64,000 nt of DNA from Todiramphus chloris collaris (lineage: Eukaryota; Chordata; Aves; Coraciiformes; Alcedinidae), in assembly GCA_025345505.1 (NCBI GenBank), contig JANVCC010000073.1, positions 10,078,628 to 10,142,627 of the forward strand, in the 5' to 3' direction. How positions within the stretch are numbered: the stretch's first letter is position 1; every line of letters begins with the position of its first letter. Positions 37,102 through 48,490 of this stretch are shown one piece after another. The notes below the pieces were generated by a model. That model saw nothing but the letters and a program-made list of their open reading frames with translations, ran no database searches and was not told where the DNA came from. The translations under genes and the position numbers were made by a program.

Positions 37102-38240
37102 TGTCATGCTATCCCTATCCTTATACACAATTTCTTATGCAAAGACCTCGGACTATAATAAGAATACATGCTAATTAAACAATTTATTGCTTTCTCGACA
37201 CAGCTAATAGGTCAGTTAACTGAGCTGGTAACAGTTTCTAAGCAGACTTAAGGAAGTAGATTTTCCCATTGGTTAAATACTTTTACTAAAACTATACAAT
37301 TTGTGGTATGTGTAGGAATGGAACCAGAAATACACAACTTCTTGTCCAGTTTTGCAGTAAGATATTACTAACATGAAAAATAATAATGAAAAAGTAAGTC
37401 AAGAGGACCTGAAGGATTCTTGCAATAAGATTTTCCCTGTATGCACAATGTTGTTTCCTAGATAGTCTTGGTACCTTGGAATTTTCAGCATTATTTTTAG
37501 AATTACCTTCATAATGCCTTCCTAAAAATGCAGGGTTTTTTTCTTTGATGTGTAACTTCGCAATTTTGAAGAGCTGGACATCAAGTATGACTCATGCCCA
37601 GTACATTTGTGCAATTTTAATGAATACTTGTGAGCTGAATTTGCCTAAGAACGACAAGTTCTTTCTTTTCAAGAGCTGCCTTATGAATGCTGTTGTAGTC
37701 TTATTGAATCTTGTGTAAAAAATTGTTCTTCAGTTAGCTTTAATTATGAGTAATTTAAACAGATAAAAGGCAATCTTATGTTACTAATAACTGAACAGTC
37801 CTCAAGCAAAATTCTGCTAACCTGTTCTCTGAAGCTGAAATTCTATCTTCTGTTGGCATATGGGTTTGGTTCTTTGTTTTAGCATCTTTGTTTCTTTGTT
37901 TGGGTGGGGTTTTTTCTTTTTTTTTTTTTTTCCTAAGGGGTGTGTGTTACTCTTTGTATTGCAGTGCTCAAAGACAGTGACCTCACCATGACACAATGAT
38001 TAGTGTTATATATGTGCATGATATAAATGTGTTAAAAAAATGTGGTTTTCATTAATATGGATAGACTGCTTTTTCCTGTCTCTCTGAGCCTCCATACCCT
38101 TACTGGCATTTTGATCCTGAGAATGTAGTTTCATTATTGCAAACCCTCTTTACTACTTTCATGGTGACATTCACCATTGCTTATAGTAAGACCCTAGTGT
38201 AAGAAAACTGTCAGAGATTGGTTGAGGTTAGAAGTCATTG
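37102..38240. other. Unique AT-rich DNA, no gene seen
   Basis: No gene or interspersed repeat seen. A T/G-rich tract lies at 37886-37932. Confidence 0.55.
37886..37932. repeat. T/G-rich low-complexity tract
   Basis: TTTG units lead into GGGTGGGG and then about 20 pyrimidines, almost all T. It has the same composition as the tracts at 11525, 22247, 39427 and 53864. Confidence 0.85.
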
Positions 38241-38625
38241 CTGGTGATTGTCTCATTCAATCCCTCTGATTAAGCAGCATCAACTAGAGCACGTTACCCA
38301 GGACTGTGTCCACTCTGGTTTTGAATATCGCTAAAGATGGAGACTCCACGTTGTCTCTGGGTGACTTGTTGAAAAGTATAACTACCACCAGAGTAAAAAC
38401 CACTTTTTTTTTTTTTTTTGCATATGAATAGAACTTTGTGTATTTTGATTTGTGCCAACTGCCCCTTGTCCTGTCACTGTGAAGAGCTTGTCTCCATTGT
38501 CATTACTTCCCCAAATCAGATATTTACACACACATTTAGGATCCCCCTGAGTCTTCTCTTCAGGCTGTACAGTCCCCGTTCTTTTGGTTTCTGCTGATAT
38601 GTCAGATGGTCCAGTGTCTTATTAT
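38241..38625 (-). mobile_element. Old CR1 LINE 3' fragment, minus strand
   Basis: The + strand shows the inverted CR1 3' region in order: TTCAATCCCTCTGATTAAGC, CACGTTACCCAGGACTGTGT, TTTTGAATATCGC, GATGGAGACTCCACGTTGTC, TTTGTGCCAACTGCC, CCTTGTCCTGTCACTG, AGGATCCCCCTGAGTCTTCT, and weakly GATATGTCAGATGGTCCAG. It covers the 3' UTR and the last stretch of ORF2. A run of sixteen T (38404-38419) sits inside it, where the family has TTCCTGATGT-type sequence, so the microsatellite grew after insertion. Divergence is high, clearly older than the 7.1-kb and 40-kb copies. Confidence 0.85.
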
Positions 38626-39904
38626 CAACTGATACTTCATGTTGGTCAGACTACCTACTGGTGCTCAATTTTTACTTATCTGGGCAGTTATTAACTGTGG
38701 TAGGAGTCATTGTGTTTTAAAAATTGTCTACGATTTCAGTAGTCTGAATGGGGGCAGCAGGTACAGTCTACTACAAATTTAAAGGGAAATGCAGAATTGG
38801 AACTTACTATTCTCTCAGTCCAAAGCATTTAAAGGCAGTTCTACTTTGAATTGCTGTGTCTCTCTAGAGCATTGATCTGTATTGCACTACGCCACATCAG
38901 TTACACTGATTCTAGACTACAGTTGTCTGCACAGAAATGTTCTAAAGTGAAAAAAAAAAGAGTGAACATGGTTTTAATGTGCTCATCCTGATATATAGGA
39001 TATATAGCCGCAATATAGCTCTCACTGTTTAATGATGGCTCTGTGTCTTATCAGAATCCTAACCAAGAAGCCAGGTCAGTCAGGTCAGTTCCAATTTGCT
39101 TTTCTTTTCAGATTTTATTCTTCCCTTTTATTATCTTTTTGCAATTGGTATGGTCATTTCAGTTGTTTCTTCTGTGTTACATTATTTGACTTTCCACAAT
39201 TTTTCTACTTGTGTATAAAATCTAGAGACTGTTTCCATGTAAGACCTTCTTGTCTTTTTGCCTTAATTGTCTCATTAGCATCCTACTTTTCTTCTTTCCT
39301 TGTCTTTATGCTTCTGGCAGTACTACAAACCTCTTCTACCAGTGTAAGCATTAAAGATCTTCTGACCCAGCTTTTTTCTCTTCAAAATTATCTGGGTATT
39401 TATGCAGGAGTACTTCAGGAGTACTTGTGGGGTTTTTGTTTTTTTTTTTATTTGTTTGTTTGGATTTTGTTTGGTTTGTTTTTGTGGGGTTTTTTTGGCA
39501 GTTAAGAACTTATTAAGAGTGAAGGAGTTGAAACTATAACCAAACCACTCTGACACTGAGTTAGATCAGACAGATGTGAAAATAAAATCAGAACACAGTA
39601 GATCTCCGTATGGAAGATAACTGTACCACTCCTTAGGGTTAATTTAACAAAAGAATACTTTTCCCTAAAAAAATTAATTCTGGAACAGCCATTCCCATGC
39701 TTCAGACTTTTAAAAGTTTATATGTAGGGACATCAAAACAAGACTTAGCTGAATCAACACAGTATGCAGGACTGAGAAATAAGTGACACTTAATGACTGC
39801 AATTAGTGTAAATTATGATACCCCATCTCTAATGTTGCCTTACAACTTGAATCAAAATTCTCAGTGGAAAGGCCATAAGTGAGATTGGAAATTCTCTAAT
39901 ATCA
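38626..39904. other. Unique AT-rich DNA, no gene seen
   Basis: No gene or repeat family recognised apart from the T/G-rich tract at 39427-39498. The 157-codon frame at 39032-39505 is phenylalanine- and leucine-rich because the DNA is T-rich, and it runs into that tract. I do not think it is a gene. Confidence 0.55.
39427..39498. repeat. T/G-rich low-complexity tract
   Basis: Seventy bases made almost only of T and G: GGGG, long T runs, TTTG and GGTTTG units, then GTGGGG and seven T. It resembles the other T/G tracts in the window. Confidence 0.85.
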
Positions 39905-40064
39905 TGTCAAGATTCAGAGTCAGGGCAGACCACTAGACCTATAACAGACACTCTCTCTTAACTCCCCTCCATTCTGAAAGGGAAGAGAAAGGGAATAAGG
40001 GAGAGAGACTTATGGATTAGAAAAGAAAACTAGAACAGCTTGGATGTGTGGATGACAACTTCCT

Positions 40065-40397
40065 GTGCAGCTGGTAAGTGAGCCTACCAGGGGTAGTGAC
40101 CCACTAGACCTACTGTTTACAAATAGGGAAGGGCTGGTAGAAGATGTGGTGGTTGGAGGTCATCTGGGCCACGGCAACCATGATATGATAGAATTTTCAA
40201 TATGTGGTGAAGCTAGGAGGATCGCCAGCAAAACCTCTACCTTAGACTTCTGGAGGGCTGACTTTGAACGATTCAGGACGCTGGTGCAGAGAATTGGTTG
40301 GGAAGAAGCCCTCCTAAATAAAGGGGTCTGGGAAGGCTGTGCTTACTTCAAGAATGCAATTCTGAAGGCTCAGGAGCAGGCTGTCCCTATGTGTTGA
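40065..40397 (+). pseudogene. CR1 ORF2 piece: end of endonuclease
   Basis: This frame encodes the last part of the AP-endonuclease domain: DPLDLLFTNREGLVEDV, HLGHGNHDMIEFSI, TLDFWRADFERFRTLVQ. The N-terminal catalytic part is absent because the element is 5'-truncated. The frame stops after QEQAVPMC, where the family normally continues into the basic linker. Downstream the linker is decayed until the RT frame at 40796, which is in another frame. Confidence 0.9.
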
Positions 40398-40795
40398 AAA
40401 ATGAGCTGTCAGAGTAGAAAATTGGCCTGGCTGAACAAGGAGTTTTTGCAAGAACACAGGGGAAAAAAAAAAAAGAGTGTATCACCTTTGGAAAAAGGGG
40501 CCAGGAAGCATTTAAGGATGTTTTCAGGTCATGTAGAAAGAGAACTAGAGATGTAAATGCTCAGTTAGAACTTAAACTGGCCAATTCTGTTAAGAATAAT
40601 AGAAAATGCTTCTATAAATACATTAATAATAAAAGGAGGGACAGAGAAAATATTCATTTCTTACTGGATGAAGGGGGGGAGCATAGTGACAGAGGACAAG
40701 GAAGAGGCTGAGATACTTAACATTTTCTTTGCCTCAGTCTTTAACACAAAAATAGACTTAACACAAAAAATAGCACAGGCAACTGGGCTCCTGAG

Positions 40796-41758
40796 TTGGT
40801 AGGCAGGGATGGGGAGAAGAATATTCCTCCTGTAATCCAGGAGGAGGTAGTTAGGGACCTGCTGTGCCACTTAAATGCTCACAGGTCTATGGCTCTGGAC
40901 GGGATTCATCCTAGGGTGCTGAGGGAGCTGGTGGAAGAACTGGCTAAGCCGCTCTGCATCATTTATTACCAGTCCTGGCTAACTGGGAAGGTCCCAGGTG
41001 ACTGGAGGCTGGCCAATGTGATGCCCATCCACAAAAAGGGCTGGAAGGAGAAGCCAGAGAACTATAGGCCTGTCAGCCTGACCTCAGTGTCTGGCAAGGT
41101 TATGGAACAAATCATCCTGAGTGCCATTGAGCAGCACATACAAGACAACCAGGGTCTCAGGCCCAGTCAACATGTGTTTAGGAAGGGAAGGTCCTGCCCA
41201 ACAAATCTGATCTCGTTCCATGACTGGGTGACCAGCCAGAAAGATGAGGGGAAGGCTTTGAATGTGGTCTACCTAGACCTCAGCAAAACCTTTGACACAA
41301 TCCCCCACAGCATCCTCCTGGAGAAGCTGATAGCACATGGCCTAGACAGGTGCATCCTTCGCTGGATTAAGAACCGGCTGGATGACCGGGCACAGAGAGT
41401 GGTTGTGAATGGTGCCACATACAGTTGGTGTCCGGTGACTAGTGGTGCACCCCAGGGTTCAGTACTGGGCCCTGTTCTATTCAACATCTTTATTGATGAC
41501 CTGGATGAGGGGATTGAGTCCACCCTTAGTAAATTTGCAGATGACACTAAGTTGAGGGGGACTGTCAATCTCCTGGAAAGCAGGGAGATGCTGCAGAGGG
41601 ACTTGGACAGGCTGGGTCAATGGGCTGAGGCCAATGGGATGAAGTTCAACACGACCAAGTGCAGGGTCCTACAGTTTGGCCACAATAACCCCAGGCAGCG
41701 CTACAGACTGGGGGATGAGTGGCTGGAGAGCAGCCCAGCTGAGAGGGACAGGAAGTAG
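40796..41758 (+). pseudogene. CR1 ORF2 piece: reverse transcriptase
   Basis: A 320-codon open frame with nearly the whole RT domain. In order: [65 protein letters not shown], motif [17 protein letters not shown], motif [18 protein letters not shown], motif [10 protein letters not shown] with both aspartates, and [20 protein letters not shown]. It ends GRK-like at a stop just inside the foreign LTR piece that begins at about 41750. The first residues before about codon 10 are linker. The frame is intact but cut off from its endonuclease and C-terminus, so the copy is dead. Confidence 0.92.
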
Positions 41759-41895
41759 AGAATAACATCTGTCTATCATAACCCACAGCTCTTTGTGTCT
41801 TATTCTCTCCCTGCGTGCCATGCTGACAGGGGTTGTGGGGAGTGATAGAAGGGGTTGGTGGGCACCTGGTGTCGTGACAGGGTCAACCCACCACA
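41750..41895 (-). mobile_element. Partial LTR (family B) inside the CR1, minus strand
   Basis: About 146 bp that do not belong to CR1. The right edge reads GGTCAACCCACCACA, the inverse of a TGTGGTGGGTTGACC LTR start, preceded by GGTGGGCACCTGGTGTC. Read on the minus strand it then gives GGGAGAGAATAAGAC and GCTGTGGGTTATGATAG, which line up with GGGGAGAGAAAATAAAATG and GTTCGTGGGTCAAGATAAG in the LTR at 55783. It is therefore the 5' terminal part of a family-B or closely related LTR that entered the CR1; the remainder of the LTR is not present. It is the youngest layer in this nest. Confidence 0.82.
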
Positions 41896-42254
41896 ACTGG
41901 TGAAGGGACTGGAGGGAAAGTCTTATGAGGAGAGGCTGAGGGAGCTGGGGCTGTTCAGCCTGAAGAAGAGACTCAGGGGAGACCTCATCATACTCTACAC
42001 CTACCTGAAAAGTAGTTGTAGGCAGGTGGGAGCTGGAATCTTCTCCCAGACAACCACTGACAGGATGAGAGGGCATGGCTTGAAGCTGCACCAGGGGAGG
42101 TTTAGGTTAGATATTAGGAAGCACTTCTTTATGGAAAGGGTCATTAGACACTGAAATGGAATGCCCAGGGAGGTGGTGGAATCATCATCCCTCATGGTGT
42201 TTAAGGAAAGATTGGATGTGGCACTTAGTGACCTGGTCTATCTAGGTGTCATGG
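41896..42254 (+). pseudogene. CR1 ORF2 C-terminal part and start of 3' UTR
   Basis: After the LTR piece the CR1 resumes at GAAGGGACTGGAGGG. The frame gives [55 protein letters not shown] and [14 protein letters not shown], ending at a stop at 42154 where the family has HWN. The family homology continues through GAATGCCCAGGGAGGTGGTG into the 3' UTR (GGCTGGACTTGATGATCTC). The 3' end is of the subfamily with GTGACCTGGTCTATCTAGG-type sequence. Confidence 0.88.
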
Positions 42255-42918
42255 TGTTAAGTCCTAGGCTGGACTTGATGATCTCAAAGGTCTATTCCAG
42301 CCTCAACGATAATTCTGTGTAATTCTGTGTAACAGTTTTAATGAAAATAATAATTAAAGGGAATATATACAAATATACACCCCTCTGATGGCAGTTACAT
42401 CATTTTCACTATTGATGCTGTGAAGCAGGCACTGGAGAAATGCCGAACTGGATTCAGCAGCAGACAGGAACTGGGTTCAGGAACTAGATTCTGGTATTGG
42501 ATTGAGGGACAGATGGCTTGGGATTGAAATCAGAATAGACATAGTCTTTCTTGGATACTGGCCACTGATGAAGAGAAATTGACCCTCATGATCCCTCAGC
42601 TTTATACTGAATATGACATATATGGGATGGAATCCCTCATTGGTAAGTTTGGGGTCACCTGTCTTGTCCATTCCTCCCTGCAGGTGTGGCCTTTTACTTT
42701 CTGCACTCCCCCACATCGTGGTACACAAGATCCAGTAGTGGCCTTGGTCTGCACACCAACCCTCAGTATAACTCTAAACATGGAGTGTTATCACTACTAG
42801 AACCAGACGCTGTCTGCAAAAATATGCTGTTAACTTCAGAAAGTGCAGATAGAAGAGACTTAGCTGGAAAGTAAAATCACTAAACAGAATTAGTTCTGTT
42901 CTAACTCAAACCAGGACA

Positions 42919-43330
42919 CATCACAAAGTGATATAATGATAACTTGTCATTGAAAATCTGGATATGTGATCTGAGAACTTTTCTCTCCTTTTTTATAGTG
43001 GGAAATTTCTTTTTATCATTTTCTTCTTTTTCTAAATTATTTGTCTTTCTCATCACTGGGAGGGGAAGTGGAGGGAAACTACTGAATTAGAACACTGAGG
43101 AAAGCTTTTTCCCAACACAAACTAAAATGAGAGATTTTTGCAACAGGTGTCATCTTCCTTTTCTATAAGGGCATTCTTCCAAACTCATTGTTTCTGTGAT
43201 ATTTCACAAAGTACTCAATGTAACATTCCTATTTCCTATGGCAAAAAGAGAAGATTGGGAGTTGTTGCTATGTACTGGATTTTGTGTCCCTTAGCCATTG
43301 AAAGCTCTGGAACCTCTGTCTCACCTATGA
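42919..43330. other. Unique AT-rich DNA, no gene seen
   Basis: This 400-bp spacer lies between the LTR-CR1 nest and the next CR1. It shows no gene or repeat family. A 132-codon frame at 43138-43536 starts here but takes its recognisable part from the CR1 that follows. Confidence 0.6.
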
Positions 43331-43590
43331 GGAGCAACGGACACAAACTGGAACACAGAAGGTTCCACCTCAACATGAGGAAAAACGTCTTCACTGTGAA
43401 GGTGACAGAGCACTGGAACAGGCTGCCCAGGGAGGTTGTAGAGTCTCCTTCTCTGGAGACTTTCAAAACCCGCCTGGATCTCTTCCTGTGTAGCCTGCCC
43501 TGGGTCATCCTGCTCTGGCTAAGGGGTTGGACTTGATGATCTTCAGAGCTCACTTCCAACACCTACCATTCTATTCTATTCATTCTATGC
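43331..43590 (+). mobile_element. CR1 LINE 3' end
   Basis: About 260 bp: the last codons of ORF2 ([48 protein letters not shown]) in one open frame, then the 3' UTR (TCCTGCTCTGGCTAAGG, GGTTGGACTTGATGATCTTC, CTTCCAACACCTACC) and a tail of ATTCT-type units. It is of the same subfamily as the 36640-37101 piece (ACACAAACTGGAACACA, CACCTCAACATGAGGAAAAA) but better preserved. Confidence 0.94.
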
Positions 43591-46500
43591 TGTCATCTCT
43601 GGAATGGGAAGGAATCTTCCATTGACTGTAAGTGTTGGGTGAGGTGTGTGCTGGGGGTGTCATAATTAAAGTCTTAAACATTACAAAAGTTGACATTCCC
43701 TTTTCTCACACAGCTGTTCAGTACTTTGTGTTAACTTTATTAGCATAAGTGTTTGTGTAGTTGTTTAATTAACTGGACAGGATACCTAATGCATCCTAAA
43801 ATTACTCTTGAAAAGTGTGTTACTTTTAACCTGGATTGCTTTGTCCCATCACTATGCAAACACTTGTGCTGACAGGGAGTGTGTGTAGCAGGGACAGGTA
43901 TTGCTTGGTGGCAATGCTTGTTTATAATAGCTTCACCTGTTCACTGAAGTATGCATAAGGCCTGTCCTCTTTTTAAGTCAGAACTTCTCTAACTTGCCAC
44001 ATGTATGAAAGCGATACCACTTCCTTAACTGTTGTTAAATATATTTATGTGTAGAGGAATGGACTGTGATTAAATTTAAGCTTCTTTGAAGAGCGAGGAT
44101 AGCAGTTACTTCTTATAAGGGAAATACTTGATAGGTTTCATCTTACTTTAGTAAACCTTAAAATTTCACGCTATCTCAAGCTGTTCTTAAGTCTTGTTGT
44201 GTGAAAATGATATGCAAACTAAATGCTCTTATAGAAAACAAACAAGTTTTAATTTTCTCTTGCCCCCCAAAACAACAAAAAACCCTAATAAATAATAATG
44301 TTTTGCCACTGGATGTCATTGTTCGTATTTTGGGCATTAGGTCAGTCACTGTTCATATTAATTTACTACTGGTAAATCTTCATTAATCTCAGCAGTGTGC
44401 TTGCTTTATTCAGAGTACTAGAGGTATCAGGATCAAAAGCACACCTTTACCTTCTGTGCCTCACATGTCCCCTCTGTTACCAGTACAGCTGAAGATGTAA
44501 ACCATGTACATGCTAGCTCTACACTTTGAAACAATGAGATAGGAACTTCTATTACTGAAACCTTTTTCTCAGTGTTGATACTGTTGTTAAGTGTCTGCAG
44601 TGTTTTTCTTATGCAGCAACTGAAAACAGAAGTTCAGTGGAGAGCCCTGTAGGCATTAAGGGGATTATTCTTGGAGGTCTTCACATGCCCTGGGCTTGAT
44701 TTATCTAATTTGAACCATTCTAACTGAGAAAAACACTGACAGAGTGTGAAAAGAATCAGGCTAAAAGATGTTAATTTACATTTTCAGCTTCAGAGCAAAA
44801 CACAAATGTACTCTTCCAGGCAAATGTTAATAAGCTTTTGGTCTTTAAAAATATAAATAATTTATTGAGGTTCTACTGCATTTGCCATGTTTCAGAAGAG
44901 TAAACATTAACAGCTCTTCAATTTAAAATAATTCAAAAGCAGTGAAAATGGATGCAGCAATGAATAAATTGTGCATTTTGACATAAAATGTTAGGTAAAA
45001 TTAATAATTATACTTAGTGTAATTATTAAATGTAAATCAAAACAAGAAAGGTCTTTCCTACATCAGATTTAATTTTTAAAAGGCAGCTTCAAGTAATCAG
45101 ATGTGATTATCTTTAACTTTCTGATAAATCATGCTTTTATTTGCCAGTAGTACTGAGAGATATAACAGAGGGAAGAATTTGCTGTATTATTATTTCTAGT
45201 GAAGTGTCCTTGAACTAAGCAACTCTCTACAATTACCATCTGAAATTATATGAGTCTTTGTGGCATTTAAATGTTTGAGCTGTTATTATAATGCTATTTA
45301 TTTTCTATGTGTAATCCTTTTCTCATTTAAATGGGTAACAAAAGTGGAAGAAACCGATTTCATCTGATTAATGTATACGTAAAATCTGGCTCTTTAGCAC
45401 TCTGAGATCTGACTTGTACCTACTGTTATGTGCCAAGACGAGTAAGGGTGATTGGTAGCTCTTGGCTATCTTTTCCATCTCTCTCTGAAATTAAATTCAT
45501 TAGACCAAATGTTACAGCATTAAACCTTTCTCAAGTTTGGGTTTTGGCATTTGTTACTATTATATACAGACCAGTTATTGCATTATTTATAACTGCTCAT
45601 TTCAAACGTTATACATTGACACTTTATTTGTGTGAATTCATATGCTGCTTTATTATGAAGATTTTTAACACCTCTTTCTAGTGTCACATTTATGCAATAC
45701 AAATATGGTGGTGTAGCATGCAATTGCTAATTTTCCATTTCTTTTCAAAGTAATTCTTTTAGCCTTCCTACTTTCCCTTATCTATTAAATGGGCTTTCTA
45801 GTACTGGTAATCTGTGATACTCATTTTATGGTGTATGATACATCAGTACAGAGGCGCAGGGATGAGGACTGTCTAATTCTTAAAGGAATCCTGGAGCTTG
45901 AATACAAAAAAACCTGACTTCAGGCTCACTTGGAAAAATTGGCTTATAGTCTGGATCTTGACCATGGGTTCTGCTTTATTCCCATTTAAGTTAAAGCCGT
46001 CATGTTTTTATTTCTTTGTAATCAGACCCGTAGGATTTTATGTGCTGAAGAGTTCTCTGTTTTATTACTCATATCTGCTAATGCTCATGCAGGAAGAAGC
46101 AGAGATGGGATAGATGGCAGTGCAAGAAACATAAGTAGTTTAACTGTGTGTGGCTAAAAGTTCTGCTGTTTTTCTTTGCCTCTTGTAGATGTTACTAACA
46201 ACTGGGCTATACTGTATACTGTTGGTTCACAATTTTGTGTTAGGTATTTATGACAGAAAACCTTCTATAATAAAATTTTCAGTATATAAAAAATGTCTGA
46301 GAAGAAGATGAAGCTTACAGATTGTAAATGCGCAAGCTAAGAAAAAACCTTCCATTGTATCAAAACATTACAGCTCTTCAGAATTGTGACTTTGTTTTAA
46401 TCTGCTTGCCCTTTGGCAATTTTCTCTGGTGGGATGACAATCTGGCAAATACTTATTCTATGTACCACTTTGATGCAACCTTAATTTATTCACCAAGGAC

Positions 46501-46997
46501 TTAATGGATTTAAAAGTGATTCTGTTTTCACTTTCTGGAGTGCAAAATTTCAATTCTAATTTGGAAGATATTTTCTCTTAAATTTAGTTTAAATTAATTT
46601 AAAATGTGTGTAGAAACCTCTTGACTGAAATAGCTCAAACTGTTTCATGCAAGCACTCTGGTTAATTACAAATTTAATAATGTATTAAACATTTATTGCT
46701 TCAGTTTCCTTTGCTGGTGTATTCTACCTGATTAGCAAGCACCCTGATGATTGATTGATTGATTGATTGATCTATTTATTTATTTATATTCTCCAGGGAC
46801 ATACTGGACCATGTAAGAACAGAGAAAACATTTTGTTTTGTAGAAGTGAGATGCTACAGTTGGATACTTTCTGCTAAAAGTCAGATTTATATATGTATCT
46901 GTCATAATTATAAATATACCTGTTTATATAGACATGAGATGACAGCCTGTTTAGGAGTGGACATTAATCAAACTCATATTAGAAAAAAAAAAGTTTT
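43591..46997. other. Unique AT-rich DNA, no gene seen
   Basis: Over 3.4 kb without a recognised gene or interspersed repeat; only the tetranucleotide repeat at 46747-46788 is listed. Very AT-rich parts lie at 44840-45020. Confidence 0.5.
46747..46788. repeat. Compound tetranucleotide microsatellite (TGAT)n(TTTA)n
   Basis: About six TGAT units are followed directly by about three TTTA units. This is a likely length-variable locus. Confidence 0.92.
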
Positions 46998-47182
46998 AGG
47001 TGGTGGTGGAACACTGGAAAAGGTTGTCCAGGGATGTGGTAGAGGCTCCATCCCTGGAAACATTTGAGCTCAGGCTTAATAAGTCTCTGATCTATTTGAG
47101 GATATCCCTGCTTACTGCAGGGGGGTTGGAGGAGATGACCTCTGTAGGTCCCTTCCAACCCAAGGCATGCTATGATTCTATG
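46998..47182 (+). mobile_element. CR1 LINE 3' end
   Basis: About 185 bp: the end of ORF2 (GTGGTGGAACACTGG, TTGTCCAGGGATGTGGTAG, CCATCCCTGGAAAC) and 3' UTR (TCCCTGCTTACTGCAGGG, GGTTGGAGGAGATGACC, GGTCCCTTCCAACCCAAGG) with a tail of TATGATTCTATGA. The CTTACTGCAGGGGGGTTGG motif marks another CR1 subfamily. A run of ten A and an AGTTTTAGG sequence lie just upstream. Confidence 0.93.
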
Positions 47183-47999
47183 AGACAACAACACTAGAAG
47201 ATCCACAGCTATTCTACCACGATCCCCCTTCCTATGCTTCCACCTTCCTGACAGTTTCATTGAGTGCAACAGAAGTGTGATGAAGCAACTCAGTTCTGTG
47301 TTGACTTGGAAGAATCTGAGGTAAGTAACATTTCCTGTGTTTCTTAAATTCTGGAGCTTGTTTTATTTGGGTCTAATTATATCCATGTAAGTAAACAATT
47401 ATCCAGAGAAAGATAAGTAATTGCTTCAGACATTAAATTCACATTTAATTTTTCTTTTCCTGGTCATTTTTAACTTAACTTAACTGCCTACAAGAATATT
47501 TGAGGGGCTTCTTAATTCTGATTTTATATAGACTGGGATAGTATGAAGGCTTATGAATAATGATATCAAGCTAATAGAAATCAATTAAGTTTTCATATGG
47601 AGAGGATAAATTGTGTCTCTTGCTTCCTGGCATTTTAGAGGAAGATTACACAAGCTTCAGCTTGGTGAACTTCAAGACATTAATTCTGCTTAGGATTTGG
47701 TAGGTTTATAAAAGCATGAAACAAAACAGCTTCAAGATCTACTTTCCTTTTATAAAAAGTAGCTCCAAGGCTGGGAGTAAGCAATATATAGTTGTTTCTT
47801 TTTTCAGACATACAGCATTTATACTCAGCTGTACCAAAACCTGAATCATGTCTCTTCTGAGAAGGTGATAGCCATTTCACTTAACTTTTCAAGTTAAATT
47901 TATTAGTCTTCATCAGGCTTTCAAATAAAGACAGTTGAACTTGTCTTTTGAAATATATGTCCAAACATGACAATTCTTCATATTTTTAAACTGAAGGGG

Positions 48000-48015
48000 A
48001 AAAAAAAAAAAAAAA
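48000..48015. repeat. Poly-A run
   Basis: Sixteen A residues after GGGG. No element body is recognisable beside it. Confidence 0.9.
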
Positions 48016-48148
48016 GAATTATTAGTAACACAGTGTTGCTTAAAACTTGATGATGTGTAGATACTTCTAAAAAGTAATTCTTAAGGTGTCATGGAGAAAG
48101 GAAGCAATAGGCTATAGATAATAGATTTGATCTCAGCACCTCTGTACG

Positions 48149-48164
48149 TTTTTTTTTTTTTTTT
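48149..48164. repeat. Poly-T run
   Basis: Sixteen T residues flanked by GTACG on the left and GTACAAAC on the right. Confidence 0.9.
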
Positions 48165-48490
48165 GTACAAACTGTGTTTGATTTATGGTTCTTTTCTTCT
48201 TTAGTAAAGTTTTTTTGGAGGCTTTTTAGATCATTTAGGCTTTTGGCTTCACTTCAAATAATAGGTTTAAGGTATGCTTAAGCATACATGAAACAAACAA
48301 AGGAGACACAGTCTTTACTGGGTGTTAAATTCCAATATAATGCTTTTTACCAAGATAGGGAATGATGCAAGAGGTCCACTTCTATTCTGACTTCAGATAC
48401 TGAGGATCTAGAGAAATGAAGATGCCTGTTTGAATCAAGATGCCTGTTTGTAGCCTATTTGTTTTTACTTAGCATGTTGTTGTCTTTTGG

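Larger units (their letters stand above)
40042..42330 (+). mobile_element. CR1 LINE inserted in an LTR, with flanking duplication
   Basis: A 5'-truncated CR1 of about 2.3 kb. It begins at GGATGTGTGGATGAC in the endonuclease part and ends with a two-unit tail of AATTCTGTGT (42311-42330). On the left lies AACAGCTT (40034-40041) and on the right AACAGTTT (42331-42338), a 7-of-8 target-site duplication; the 23978 LTR copy shows the single, uninterrupted site (GAACAGCTTTAATG on the reverse strand). Contents in order: end of endonuclease, a decayed linker (40400-40790), an open RT frame, a foreign LTR piece (41750-41895), the C-terminal part and the 3' UTR. About 255 bp of CR1 sequence is missing at the foreign piece compared with the 7.1-kb copy. 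Confidence 0.95.
39905..42918 (-). mobile_element. Solo LTR (family A), minus strand, split by a CR1
   Basis: Two pieces, 39905-40041 and 42331-42918, together form one minus-strand LTR of the same family as 23978-24774. The right end reads CCAGGACA, the inverse of TGTCCTGG, and the left end TGTCAAGATTCAGAGTCAGG. Over the first 250 bp of the LTR, reading from the right end, the two copies agree at roughly 85% by eye. Flanks TATCA (39900-39904) and CATCA (42919-42923) match at 4 of 5 bases, consistent with an aged 5-bp duplication. The LTR is interrupted by a complete CR1 insertion. No retroviral genes remain. The interruption means this copy is older than the CR1 at 40042. Confidence 0.92.

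Noticed and set aside
39032-39505. 157-codon plus-strand frame with hydrophobic, membrane-like composition
   Set aside because: Its phenylalanine and leucine richness comes from T-rich DNA, and its end is encoded by a T/G low-complexity tract.
43138-43330. Upstream half of a 132-codon frame
   Set aside because: Only the part after 43331 is recognisable, as CR1 ORF2; the start lies in unrelated flanking DNA.
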